NCBI GenBank assembly: GCA_046296295.1 | Contig: JBKBLG010000014.1 | Span: forward strand, 29,396 to 93,395 | Length of the DNA: 64,000 nt | Origin: UBA10646 sp046296295 | GTDB taxonomy: Bacteria > Bacteroidota > Bacteroidia > Chitinophagales > Chitinophagaceae | Direction: 5' to 3' | Shown here: in pieces, positions 19,601 to 27,686 of the stretch | Layout: each line of letters begins with the position of its first letter | How positions within the stretch are numbered: the stretch's first letter is position 1 | Program-made: the position numbers and the translations under genes | Notes under the pieces: generated by a model | Seen by the model: only the letters and a program-made list of their open reading frames with translations | Database searches by the model: none | Told to the model about the DNA's origin: nothing

Positions 19601-20002
19601 AAAGCAGCACAACAATATACTGTTACCGATTTGGCTAATGCCGTTTTCTTAGGCAATGGTAAAGGCGCATTTACACAATTACCAACCACGCAATTGCCAT
19701 ATACCATGCAGCTTGCACCCTTACGAGCTATGGCAGCCATCGATAAAACACATGTATTGTTAGCAGGTAATTTCTACGATAACAACATACAAATGGGCCG
19801 CTACGATGCCGATTATGGACTATTGTTACAAACACAACCACAATACACTGCATCGTTACTATGGCAGCCTAACAAAATGCCATTGCCTATTACCGATCAA
19901 GTAAGAAACATAGCTCGCTTACAAGTAGCAGGCAAGCAGGCCGTACTACTTGCAAAAAACAATGCTCCGTTACAACTACTCCTATACGAAAAACTACCCT
20001 AG
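16688..20002 (+). CDS. VCBS/FG-GAP repeat lipoprotein with ASPIC/UnbV domain (paralogue)
   Basis: 1,104 residues, nearly the same length and layout as its upstream neighbour, beginning three bases after that gene's stop, so the two are one transcription unit and probably an old duplication. Lipobox LLTAC (Cys near residue 17). VCBS repeats with acidic loops (DFNNDGLQDVFF, DINNDGLLDIYV, DFDNDGDIDIIV) fill residues 40-500. The ASPIC/UnbV segment (VRGFQSSMEVPLQFALP) lies near 540. A second propeller (DVNADGLHDIFIGGARDQSA) follows. Likely a calcium-stabilised surface protein; function unknown. A 15-mer copy lies at 19080-19094. Confidence 0.87.
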   Translation: MRYNFIISLILILLTACGKSSEKPLLQVLTAEQTGIQFSNNLTATNAFNMFKYMYFYNGAGVGVGDFNNDGLQDVFFASNQSQNSLYLNKGNFTFEDVTSAANIPLKSGWSTGISVVDINNDGLLDIYVCKVSAYEGLTGANELLICKGLKNGIPTYVNEAEAYGINFKGFSTQAAFFDMDVDGDLDMYLLNHAVHHNGTFAQRSSFYNTTHPTSGDRLYRNDNGKYIDVTATAGINSTAIGYGLGIAINDVNNDGYPDIYVGNDFHENDYLYINQKNGTFKEALNEQIQHTSQFSMGVDMADLNNDAQTEIISMDMLPDDPYILKRSLGEDAYDIFQVKLKHGYNHQYARNNLQLNRGNGKFSEVGLYAGIYATDWSWAPLLVDLNNDGLKDIFITNGIPKRLNDIDYVNYVSNEEVQAKIRTNTIGEKDMAVINHYPEIKLPNKVYLNQGNVQFTDAAASVADNIPTFSNGAAYADFDNDGDIDIIVNNINDKATIYRNTCNDAKQAPSITITLKGNATNNNAIGARVLLYTNKQVLSYEKQPVRGFQSSMEVPLQFALPTTAIDSAILIWPDNTYQYLTIDTTKLHRTLTYQPNLPTFNFKQLQPQPIQHHYVWSDITKAAQLQFTHQENSFVEFDREQLIPWMVSKEGPALAIADVNADGLHDIFIGGARDQSAALLMQQPNGTFHQRTSTALMADSSFEDVAATFADINNDGSPDLLIASGGNEFYGNDEHNQPRLYLNDGKGNFSKQPNAFNGIFATASCIVTADFNSDGWLDVFIGARAQPNTYGSIPESYLAVNDGKGNFKKANNALQKIIARIGLVTDAVATDINSDAKPDLFIATEWGHIYSIISSGQAYTQATIGKKGLWHKLLLTDINADGIADIVAGNLGLNSRLKATEQHPIRLYINDFDGNGITEQILTYYLNGKEIPFANKDELQKQLPILKKKFLYAEAFAKADLPTLLGADKLKAAQQYTVTDLANAVFLGNGKGAFTQLPTTQLPYTMQLAPLRAMAAIDKTHVLLAGNFYDNNIQMGRYDADYGLLLQTQPQYTASLLWQPNKMPLPITDQVRNIARLQVAGKQAVLLAKNNAPLQLLLYEKLP

Positions 20003-20016
20003 TATAATTTTAACAA

Positions 20017-20053
20017 CATTTACCGTAAGGTAATACACACCTTGCGGTAAATG
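20017..20053. repeat. Inverted pair of dispersed 15-mers forming a hairpin
   Basis: CATTTACCGTAAGGT at 20017-20031 and ACCTTGCGGTAAATG at 20039-20053 are separated by seven bases. They pair along 15 positions with one mismatch. The pair lies 14 bases past the stop of the second UnbV-like gene, where a terminator would be expected, though no T tract follows. Confidence 0.85.
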
Positions 20054-20526
20054 TATATTACCATGCGAGTACTGAGCATCATTTTTTTAATCATATTAGC
20101 TACCTGCTACGATTGTAAGCCACCGATAGTACAATACCAAACAGCATACCGCCTGGCTTTCAAATAAATAGCGGTGCTACAAATGTAATTATTGATAATG
20201 CAAGCATTCAGTCAAAGAGTATTATGGGCAATAAAAAAGGTGATGCGGTATTGTAAGCAATAAAACCTGTGTATATCAACAGCTTAATGCAGCAATATGC
20301 ACAAACATTACACGTTAAACCTAAACTAGAGTTTTACTCCTAACAACATTGGCGTTTAGCAACCGAGCGGTATAGAGTGGTATGCTCGCAGCAGGCTCAT
20401 CATAAAAAACTAGTAACAAATTATAGCGACGGCACTAACACAGCAAGCACAAATACTTGATCTTTTTTGCAACATATCTGCGCATCAGGCAAAAACCACT
20501 TTTTCGATAGTACCACCTTACGGTAA
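20051..20526 (+). pseudogene. Decayed lipoprotein gene (frameshift and several stops)
   Basis: An ATG supplied by the 15-mer at 20051 (or a second ATG at 20063) opens a lipoprotein-like leader (MRVLSIIFLIILATC) that runs into a stop near 20165. From about 20130 another frame reads PPGFQINSGATNVIIDN and stays sensible for about 120 codons, interrupted only by TAA (near 20255 and 20341) and TGA (near 20458). It ends at a TAA made by the 15-mer at 20515-20529, overlapping the end of the convergent xylulokinase gene. A frameshift plus in-frame stops indicate a pseudogene. I do not recognise the family. Confidence 0.45.
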
Positions 20527-20529
20527 ATA
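20515..20529 (-). repeat. Dispersed 15-mer copy at xylulokinase stop codon
   Basis: ACCTTACGGTAAATA on the plus strand. On the minus strand its TATTTACCGTAA is read Y-L-P-stop, so the element supplies the kinase stop codon. Confidence 0.8.
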
Positions 20530-21993
20530 AGAAAGCAGTCGCTGCTTCCATTGTTGATAAAAATCTTCGTACTGTGTTAGCTTACCGGGTTTAATCGCTT
20601 GCACAGGTTGCTTACCTACAAAAGCATCTTGGGTATTGAATGTTCCTAAGCCAATACCTGCGGCAATAGCCGCACCAACGCTACCTTCATTATCATAGAG
20701 TTCAAGTTCAAGATTGGTAACATGGGTTAGTGCCTGACAAAAAGTATCGCTTAAAAACATATTGGTGCGGCCGGCTTTCATTTTGGTAGGAGCTATTCCG
20801 TTTTCCCGCATTATATCAAGCCCGTACCTAAAACTGTAGGCAATACCTTCTTGTACCGCTCTGAAATAATGGGCTGGGGTATGTACATTCAAATCAATAC
20901 CTAAGAGCTGTGCACCGGGCATGGTATTGCCAAGCATACGCTCTGCTCCATTACCAAAAGGCAAAAACATAAGTCCATGTGCGCCAGCAGGTATCGATTG
21001 CGATAAAAAATTCATATCGTTGTAGCTATACTGCGGCCCCAGAATACGGCGTGCCCAATTATAAGCGTTGCCTGTACCATTAATACATAGCAAAATACCA
21101 ATACGAGGGTTTTCGGCAGTATGGTTAACATGTGCAAAGCTGTTAACCCTACTTTCTGCATCGTACGATAATTGTTGCGTTACGCCATACAATACACCAC
21201 TAGTACCTGCGGTGGCAGCTATTTCGCCTGGTTGTTGCACATTTAGGCTAAATGCATTGTTGGGTTGATCGCCACATTTGTAAGTAACAGGGGTGCCGGC
21301 TTTTAGACCAAGTTCATCGGCTACCGCCGGACTAACACCACCGTGGCTGCCAAATACGTTGTGAATTGGCGGTATATAGTGCTTATCTAATTGATAATAT
21401 TCAAATAGCTTATCGCAAAGCTGGTTGTTTTTAAAATCCCAAAAAATACCTTCACTTAAAGCGCTAACACTGGTAGTTGCTTGCCCTGTTAAACAAAACG
21501 AAACATAATCGCCAGGTAACATCATGGTATGAATCTGCCGATAGATATGTGGTTCGTTTTGCTGTACCCAGGCTAATTTACTAGCCGTGAAGTTGCCCGG
21601 GCTATTCAGCAAGTGGGTTCTACAATAATCTTTACCAAGCGCTTCAAAAGCATTTTCGCCAATAGTTACCGCACGGCTATCGCACCAAATAATACTCGGC
21701 CGCAACACATGATAATGCCTGTTTAATAATACTAAACCGTGCATTTGGTAACTAATACCGATAGCTTTAATATCTTTAGGGTTGTATTTGCCGGTTGCGT
21801 TCGCTTTAATAATAGCTTTTTGCGTATAACTCCACCAATCTTCAGGGTGCTGTTCGTACCAACCGGGTTTTGGCGATTGAATAGGTGCTTCGCCTTCCGG
21901 AAATTGTGCTGCTGCAACTTTAGTTTTTGTTGCTGCATCAATCACAGATACTTTTACCGACGAAGTACCAATATCAACTCCTAATAAATACAT
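20518..21993 (-). CDS. xylB: Xylulokinase (FGGY-family carbohydrate kinase)
   Basis: 491 residues, the usual xylulokinase length. The N-terminal ATPase motif (LLGVDIGTSSVKVSVID) starts at residue 3. The substrate region ISYQMHGLVLL near residue 85 and IIWCDSRA near 105 are typical of D-xylulose kinases, as is the C-terminal nucleotide region (NEGSVGAAIAAGIG). It phosphorylates D-xylulose to xylulose 5-phosphate in the cytoplasm. No xylose isomerase or transporter is adjacent, so the gene stands alone here. Its stop codon is made by a dispersed 15-mer. Assignment to another FGGY sugar kinase is possible but less likely. Confidence 0.88.
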   Translation of the reverse strand: MYLLGVDIGTSSVKVSVIDAATKTKVAAAQFPEGEAPIQSPKPGWYEQHPEDWWSYTQKAIIKANATGKYNPKDIKAIGISYQMHGLVLLNRHYHVLRPSIIWCDSRAVTIGENAFEALGKDYCRTHLLNSPGNFTASKLAWVQQNEPHIYRQIHTMMLPGDYVSFCLTGQATTSVSALSEGIFWDFKNNQLCDKLFEYYQLDKHYIPPIHNVFGSHGGVSPAVADELGLKAGTPVTYKCGDQPNNAFSLNVQQPGEIAATAGTSGVLYGVTQQLSYDAESRVNSFAHVNHTAENPRIGILLCINGTGNAYNWARRILGPQYSYNDMNFLSQSIPAGAHGLMFLPFGNGAERMLGNTMPGAQLLGIDLNVHTPAHYFRAVQEGIAYSFRYGLDIMRENGIAPTKMKAGRTNMFLSDTFCQALTHVTNLELELYDNEGSVGAAIAAGIGLGTFNTQDAFVGKQPVQAIKPGKLTQYEDFYQQWKQRLLSYLP

Positions 21994-22124
21994 GCATCAA
22001 TCGTTTATAGTTGGTGAATGTAAGCATACACGGCAATAAAAATTTAAAATCATCGGCCGAAAAATAATCTGTTAAGGTTATGTAATTTCAATATTATCAA
22101 CATCTTTAAATATTAAAAAACTCA

Positions 22125-23978
22125 ATGCAATATTTACGTAAGTACCTATTTCTAATGCATGGTTTATTGGTTATTGCAGGCAATAACTACGCACAAACCG
22201 CTGCACAGCTCGATAAAGTAGTTGTTTTTTCGAGTGGTGCCGAGCTGCATCATAGTGTTACCCTTTCGGTAAAACAAGGCGCAAGCGAGGTTCAGATATA
22301 TAAGTTAGCTCGTGTAGCCGATGTACGCAGTATTCAAGTAACAGCACCACCACAAGTAAGCGTAGTGGGCGTGAAGTATCAAAACAACTATTTGCAGCCT
22401 GCGGCAACTACCAATAAGTTGTTACAAGATTCTATTAAACAAATACAAACACAAATTACACAGTTACAAACCCAGCAAGCCGAGGCCAATCAAATGCAAG
22501 AGCTCCTAAAGGCCAATATGGAAATGAAAGGGCAGGCGGGCTTACAAGTAACCGAGTTTGCTAAGTTTTTCGATTATTATAGAGCAAAGCTAAATGCCCT
22601 ACAAAAAGAAGTACAAACTCACAAAGCAGCTATTGCTAGCCTGCAAGAAGTGCTCCAACGCCTGCAACAGCAAGAATACGATGGTAGCCGTAATAAAGAG
22701 CAGCCAACCGGTAGTATTACCTTGCAGTTGCAAAGTGCTGTTGCTGGGCGCTATACTTTTAATATTAGCTACATTGCCAATGCAGCCTCATGGAAGCCAT
22801 CGTATGAAGTAAAGGTGAAACATGTACAAACTGGGTTACAAATTGTACAGAAAGCGTCTATTACTCAAAATACTGGTATTGATTGGAAGCAAGTGAAGCT
22901 AACCCTGAATAGTGGTATGCCGCTCAACCAACAAGAAGCACCCGTGTTACAGCCCAAGTTTGTTCGTTATGCAGTACCAAGGGCAATGCTGAAGCAAAAG
23001 CAAACTGATATTTCTTCTAATGAACATGAGTACAGTAGAAATATCGTACCCAACCAAAGTGAAACACAGCAGCTTGAACAAATGCTACAGGGCAAAGTAG
23101 GTGGCGTGAACGCAACTGCAATGGCAGGTGCTAGTAAGCAAGTTGTAATTAGGGGTAATAGTTCTACCAGTGGTAGTAACAAACCATTGTACGTTGTAGA
23201 CGGAGTTCCGGTAGAGGAAGCTATCTTTCAAAAAATTCCATCTGTTCAAATTGAAAGCATCGATGTTTTGAAGGATGCAGCGGCAACTGCTATTTATGGA
23301 AGTAGTGGTCAGTATGGTGTGGTAGTGGTAACCACCAAAAGTGCCACCGATTATGTGCTACAATCAGACCAATTATTGAACCAACAATTTGAAGTAGAGC
23401 TCCCGTACGATGTAGTGCAAGGTTACAATGCACAAACAGTAACACTTCAATCCAAAGAAATTCCGGTAATGTACAAGCATGTAACAGTACCGAGTATCAA
23501 CCCACAAGTGTACTTGATAGCTGAAATAGCCGATTGGAGTAAGTATAATTTGTTACCGGGCAGCGCTACAATTCAACTGCAAGGCACGTATGTTGGTACT
23601 ACCCTGCTTAATACTGCTGCTACTAGCGATACTCTTGCTTTAACACTTGGGATAGACAAGCAAGTGAACGTACAACGCAATGTATTGAAAGATGTGAGTA
23701 GTATAAAATTTTTAGGCAGTAATAAGTTGCAAACGTTTACCTACGAAATCAGTGTTAAGAATAATAAGCAAGAAGGTGTAGCACTACAAGTGCAAGATCA
23801 AATTCCATTATCTACCAATGCCGATATTGAAATTGTTTTGAAAGAGCCCGGCGGCGCTACTTATACCGATGATAAAGGCTTTTTAACATGGCAGCTTAAT
23901 TTAGCCCCAGGCGAGGTTAAAAAAATGCAGTACACATTTACCGTAAGGTATCCGAAAGATAAAACCTTGCATTGGTAG
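22125..23978 (+). CDS. DUF4139 (MuiA-like) protein with embedded TonB-receptor plug-like domain
   Basis: 617 residues. A signal peptide (ending NNYAQ, residue 24) precedes a DUF4140-type N-terminal domain (VVVFSSGAELHHSVTLSV). A coiled coil rich in Gln follows (about 95-190), then the DUF4139 beta domain (YTFNISYIANAASWKPSYEV near 210) that continues to the C-terminus (LPGEVKK-like end, PGEVKKMQYTFTVRYP). Between about residues 318 and 407 lies an inserted segment with every hallmark of a SusC plug: LQGKVGGVN, VVIRGNSS, YVVDGVPV, IESIDVLKDAAATAIYG and GVVVVTTKS. No barrel follows. The insertion is unusual and may dock a TonB-system or SusC-like partner. Class-2 short motif sits at the start codon region (22131) and a 15-mer near the end (23935-23949). 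Confidence 0.82.
   Translation: MQYLRKYLFLMHGLLVIAGNNYAQTAAQLDKVVVFSSGAELHHSVTLSVKQGASEVQIYKLARVADVRSIQVTAPPQVSVVGVKYQNNYLQPAATTNKLLQDSIKQIQTQITQLQTQQAEANQMQELLKANMEMKGQAGLQVTEFAKFFDYYRAKLNALQKEVQTHKAAIASLQEVLQRLQQQEYDGSRNKEQPTGSITLQLQSAVAGRYTFNISYIANAASWKPSYEVKVKHVQTGLQIVQKASITQNTGIDWKQVKLTLNSGMPLNQQEAPVLQPKFVRYAVPRAMLKQKQTDISSNEHEYSRNIVPNQSETQQLEQMLQGKVGGVNATAMAGASKQVVIRGNSSTSGSNKPLYVVDGVPVEEAIFQKIPSVQIESIDVLKDAAATAIYGSSGQYGVVVVTTKSATDYVLQSDQLLNQQFEVELPYDVVQGYNAQTVTLQSKEIPVMYKHVTVPSINPQVYLIAEIADWSKYNLLPGSATIQLQGTYVGTTLLNTAATSDTLALTLGIDKQVNVQRNVLKDVSSIKFLGSNKLQTFTYEISVKNNKQEGVALQVQDQIPLSTNADIEIVLKEPGGATYTDDKGFLTWQLNLAPGEVKKMQYTFTVRYPKDKTLHW
23935..23949 (+). repeat. Dispersed 15-mer copy inside DUF4139 gene
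   Basis: CATTTACCGTAAGGT, exact consensus, read as T-F-T-V-R-Y near the protein C-terminus. Confidence 0.8.
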
Positions 23979-23999
23979 CAATTATCAAATGATAATAAT

Positions 24000-24131
24000 A
24001 GCTGATTTAACGAATGGGGGGGGGGGGGGGGGGGGGGGCCGCCCCCCCCCCCCCAAAAAAAAAAAGGAGTATGGGGAAAAAAAAAAAAAAAAAAANNNNN
24101 NNNNNGCCCCCCCCCATTCGTTAAATCAGCT
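24000..24131. other. Poly-G/C/A tract and 10-N gap bounded by a perfect inverted repeat
   Basis: AGCTGATTTAACGAAT at 24000-24015 is followed by 23 G. ATTCGTTAAATCAGCT at 24116-24131 is preceded by nine C. The two arms are exact reverse complements over 16 bases plus the G/C tract. Between them are homopolymer runs of G, C and A and ten Ns at 24096-24105. The homopolymers look like sequencing dropout at a strong hairpin or a bad scaffold join, not like biology. The true sequence between the arms is unknown. The region lies between the DUF4139 gene and the GHL10 gene, where a terminator or an invertible promoter could hide. Confidence 0.75.
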
Positions 24132-24272
24132 GTAGATAGCAATGAAGTACACAAACCCACAAAATTTTTTTGCTTTTAAAGCTGTTTGTACGGCTCTAAA
24201 ACCTCACAAAACTGCAATTACATCTATTTATTACGTTACTTTACGCACAAATACGCACAATTGCGCAGCTAT

Positions 24273-26378
24273 ATGAAATTAACACGTTTTGTAATCCTTA
24301 CAATCTGTTGTGGCTTAGTAGCACTGGCAGTGCAGGCACAGCCCAATCCGAAAAGAGAATTTAGAGCGGCATGGCTCGCTACCTATGCTAACATTGATTG
24401 GCCAAGTAATCGCAACCTAACACCTGCACAAGAGCAAGCCGAATTTATTCAACGCGTTACCGAGTACAAAGCCATTGGATTGAATGCCATTTTTGTCCAG
24501 GTACGTAGCCAGTGTGATGCAATGTATCCGAGCCCCTTCGATCCTTGGAGTGCCGACTTAACTGGTACGCAAGGCGTAGCACCTAGTCCTTTTTACGATC
24601 CATTACAATTTATGATCGATGAAAGCCATAAGCGAGGCTTAGAATTTCATGCCTGGTTTAACCCTTACAGGGCGTTAGCAACTGCTACAACAAGCTCGCT
24701 AGCCGCATTATCCCCCAATCATATCATTAATACGCAGCCAAGTTGGATATTAGATTGTACCACAAACACTAATGGAGCTGTACAGAAAATATTGAACCCG
24801 GGCTTACCCGAGGTGTGGAATTATGTGATTGGTGTAGTAATGCATGTGGTAAGAAACTACGATGTAGATGGTATTCACTTCGACGATTATTTCTATACCA
24901 ATCCTGCTTTAACAACTTATAACGACGATGCCACTTTCGCACAGTACGGAAGAGGCATCACTAACAAAAACGATTGGCGCCGCTCTAATGTAGATACCCT
25001 TATAAAACGCCTTGGCGATAGTATTAGAGCCGTGAAGCCTTGGGTGAAATTTGGTATTTCGCCAACCGGTATCTGGATGAGCCAAGCCAACAATCCTTTG
25101 GGAAGTAACACCAGTTCTGGCGCTACTCAACACTTTAGAGATTTATTTGCCAATTCGCGATTATGGCAACAAAACGGTTGGATTGATTATTTAGCACCAC
25201 AGGTATACTGGTTTATAGGACAAACCGGTAGCGATTACAACAATCTTATTCCCTGGTGGAACAACAATGCATTTGGTAGACACATGTACATAGGCCAAGC
25301 CGGTTATAAAGTTGGCGACCCTGCACAAGGCGCTTTTAATACAGATAACGGACAAATTCCTAAACAAGTACGCCTCAACAGAACGTTCAATAACATACAT
25401 GGGCAAATCGTGTACAACACTACCAGCCTAAGGAACAACCGCCTTGGTTTTAGAGATAGCTTACAACAAAACTTGTACAACACACCTGCTCTTTGGCCTG
25501 TTATGAGTTGGATCGATAATGCTCCGCCGCCAGCACCTACACAAGTAACTGCAACATTAACCACACCTACACAGGTAACGCTTACATGGCAGGCAGTAAC
25601 CGGAGGCGGCGAATTGGCAAGGGCTCGGCAATTTGCCATATACAGAGCCACCGATAATGGTGTTAGCATTAACAATGTGGCACATTTCATTGGCGTTACA
25701 CCTATGGATACACTCCGTTTTGTAGATAATATTGTTGCCGATGAGCCTTACTATTATATTGTTACAGCACTTGATCGCATGCACAACGAAAGTGCACCAA
25801 GTGCCATTGTTGCAGTAAATACGGGAATATTACCGCTAACCCTACAGCAATTTTCAGTAGCCAAAAAAGAAAATACTGCACAATTGTTATGGGTAACCGA
25901 GCAAGAAATCAACTTTAGTCATTTTGTAATTGAACGCAGCGCTAATGGCAGTCATTTTGAGCCGATTGCACAATTGAAATCACAAGGTAGCCGGCAGAGC
26001 AGAAATACGTATCGTTATGAAGATAACCTTACGGTAAATGCAGCCCGCACTTGGTACTACCGCTTAAAAATGGTGGATGCCGATGGCAAGTATCAGTATA
26101 GTGTGGTACGTACCATTAAAGATGTAACAGCCACAGTAGCAGTATATCCGAATCCTGTACCTGTTCATGGAACACTAATAGTGCAACTACCTGCAAGTGA
26201 TAGTAAGGTACAATACCGTTTGGTTAACGCACAAGGTGTTGCCATACAACAAGGTACATTAGCACCTTACGCACAAGCAGCCATTCGTTTGCAAGCACAG
26301 GTAAAGGCCGGCAGCTATTGGTTGCAACTGCAATCGGGCGATGGTAACTTACATACTGTAACCGTACAAGTACAATAA
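24273..26378 (+). CDS. GHL10-family (DUF187) glycoside hydrolase with FnIII and T9SS sorting domain
   Basis: About 701 residues from the ATG at 24273, which begins a signal peptide (MKLTRFVILTICCGLVALAV, ending QAQP). The frame is open to 24186 but without a leader. Residues about 25-420 are a GHL10 TIM barrel (REFRAAWLATYANIDWPS; GLNAIFVQVRSQCDAMYPS; GLEFHAWFNPYRA; DGIHFDDYFYTNP; WVKFGISPTGIW). A fibronectin type III domain follows near 430-530. The last 80 residues from AVYPNPVP are a T9SS sorting domain. The E. coli relative DigH cleaves peptide-free peptidoglycan glycan strands, so an exported muralytic role is likely. Terminator at 26411. Confidence 0.88.
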   Translation: MKLTRFVILTICCGLVALAVQAQPNPKREFRAAWLATYANIDWPSNRNLTPAQEQAEFIQRVTEYKAIGLNAIFVQVRSQCDAMYPSPFDPWSADLTGTQGVAPSPFYDPLQFMIDESHKRGLEFHAWFNPYRALATATTSSLAALSPNHIINTQPSWILDCTTNTNGAVQKILNPGLPEVWNYVIGVVMHVVRNYDVDGIHFDDYFYTNPALTTYNDDATFAQYGRGITNKNDWRRSNVDTLIKRLGDSIRAVKPWVKFGISPTGIWMSQANNPLGSNTSSGATQHFRDLFANSRLWQQNGWIDYLAPQVYWFIGQTGSDYNNLIPWWNNNAFGRHMYIGQAGYKVGDPAQGAFNTDNGQIPKQVRLNRTFNNIHGQIVYNTTSLRNNRLGFRDSLQQNLYNTPALWPVMSWIDNAPPPAPTQVTATLTTPTQVTLTWQAVTGGGELARARQFAIYRATDNGVSINNVAHFIGVTPMDTLRFVDNIVADEPYYYIVTALDRMHNESAPSAIVAVNTGILPLTLQQFSVAKKENTAQLLWVTEQEINFSHFVIERSANGSHFEPIAQLKSQGSRQSRNTYRYEDNLTVNAARTWYYRLKMVDADGKYQYSVVRTIKDVTATVAVYPNPVPVHGTLIVQLPASDSKVQYRLVNAQGVAIQQGTLAPYAQAAIRLQAQVKAGSYWLQLQSGDGNLHTVTVQVQ
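26026..26040 (-). repeat. Dispersed 15-mer copy inside GHL10 gene
   Basis: ACCTTACGGTAAATG, exact reverse consensus, read as N-L-T-V-N-A. Confidence 0.8.
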
Positions 26379-26410
26379 ATGTTTTGTCAGCTTGAAACTC
26401 CACACAACGA

Positions 26411-26443
26411 AAGGGCTCGCCATAGGCGAGCCCTTAGTTTTTT
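26411..26443 (+). terminator. Intrinsic terminator after GHL10 gene
   Basis: An 11-base perfect stem, AAGGGCTCGCC at 26411-26421 and GGCGAGCCCTT at 26425-26435, has a three-base loop and is followed by AGTTTTTT. It lies between the convergent GHL10 and prfA genes; the T run is on the plus-strand side only. Confidence 0.88.
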
Positions 26444-26464
26444 AGGTTCATTTACGTAAGTAAC

Positions 26465-27529
26465 TTAATCACGCTTCATCATTTTTTCCGCATTTTCTGC
26501 TACTTGTAATGCCTCTATGAATTCATCAATTTCACCATTAATAACAGCATCTAAGTTGTAGCTGGTAAGGCCGATACGATGGTCGGTAACACGGCCTTGC
26601 GGCCAGTTGTAGGTGCGTATTTTAGCACTGCGGTCGCCGGTACTCACCAACGTTTTTCTTTGGCGACTAATTTCTTCTTCTTGCTTGCGTACTTGTTCTT
26701 CGTAGAGTTTGGTACGTAGCATTTGCATGGCTTTTTCGCGGTTGCCTAACTGAGTACGTTCTGTTTGACAAATAACCACGGTGCCAGTAGGAATGTGTGT
26801 AAGCATTACCTTGGTTTCTACCTTGTTAACGTTCTGGCCACCTGCACCGCCGCTTCGGGCAGTTTCCATTTTTACATCACTGTCTTTTAATTCAAAATCA
26901 ATCTCTTCGGCTTCGGGCATTACTGCAACTGTGGCAGCACTGGTATGTACACGCCCTTGTGTTTCAGTAGCAGGTACACGCTGTACACGATGCACACCAC
27001 TTTCAAATTTCAAGGTGCCATATACATCGTCGCCAGTTACTTCGAGCATCACTTCTTTGTAGCCACCCGCGGTGCCCTCGCTCTCGCTAATAATAGCTGT
27101 TTTCCAACCTTTTTTGTTGCAGTAACGTAGGTACATGCCAAGTAAGTCGCCAACAAACAAACTTGCTTCATCGCCGCCGGTGCCGGCTCGTAATTCGATA
27201 ACTGCATTTTTATCGTCTTGCGGATCTTTGGGAATGAGTAGTTTGGTAAGTTCTTTTTCGAGCTGTTCTTTGCGTTCTTCTAGTGCTGGAAGCTCCATTT
27301 TAGCCAACTCTTTCATTTCATCATCGCTACCATTCAAACTTTCTTTCGCAAAATCATAGTCGGCCTTAACACGTTTATATTCACGGTAGGGCACTACAAT
27401 TTTTTCGAGGTTGCGGTATTCTTTGCTATAGGCTTGAAACTCTTTTTGATTGTTAATAATTTCTGGGTTGGTTAATGCTACCCCTACTTGTTCAAAACGA
27501 GCTTCTATGGCATCTAACTGATCAATCAT
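26465..27529 (-). CDS. prfA: Peptide chain release factor 1
   Basis: 354 residues, the standard RF1 length. The stop-codon recognition tripeptide PAT (VQRVPATETQGR near residue 190) identifies RF1 rather than RF2. The catalytic GGQ (RSGGAGGQNVNKVET near residue 228) triggers peptidyl-tRNA hydrolysis at UAA and UAG codons. The N-terminal helical domain is complete. It is a single-copy housekeeping gene, transcribed toward the GHL10 terminator. Confidence 0.97.
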   Translation of the reverse strand: MIDQLDAIEARFEQVGVALTNPEIINNQKEFQAYSKEYRNLEKIVVPYREYKRVKADYDFAKESLNGSDDEMKELAKMELPALEERKEQLEKELTKLLIPKDPQDDKNAVIELRAGTGGDEASLFVGDLLGMYLRYCNKKGWKTAIISESEGTAGGYKEVMLEVTGDDVYGTLKFESGVHRVQRVPATETQGRVHTSAATVAVMPEAEEIDFELKDSDVKMETARSGGAGGQNVNKVETKVMLTHIPTGTVVICQTERTQLGNREKAMQMLRTKLYEEQVRKQEEEISRQRKTLVSTGDRSAKIRTYNWPQGRVTDHRIGLTSYNLDAVINGEIDEFIEALQVAENAEKMMKRD

Positions 27530-27686
27530 ACATCGGTTTTTTGGTGTACCATTTGGGTACGTACCTTACGGTAAATATGCCGTTAAGGCGGCGGCAAAGG
27601 TACAAGATTTGCCATGCTTGTCAATGCCAATTTGAATCTGCACCTCATTTACCGTAAGGTTATATTGAATGCAGTAAGTTTGAGCC
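27530..27686. repeat. Divergent intergenic region with two inverted 15-mers
   Basis: ACCTTACGGTAAATA at 27563-27577 and CATTTACCGTAAGGT at 27646-27660 lie in opposite orientation, 68 bases apart, between the divergent prfA and amidohydrolase genes. No clear promoter consensus was picked out. Confidence 0.7.

Noticed and set aside
23861..24160. A minus-strand frame through the poly-G/N region
   Set aside because: It encodes only homopolymer residues and unknown bases, an artefact of the gap.
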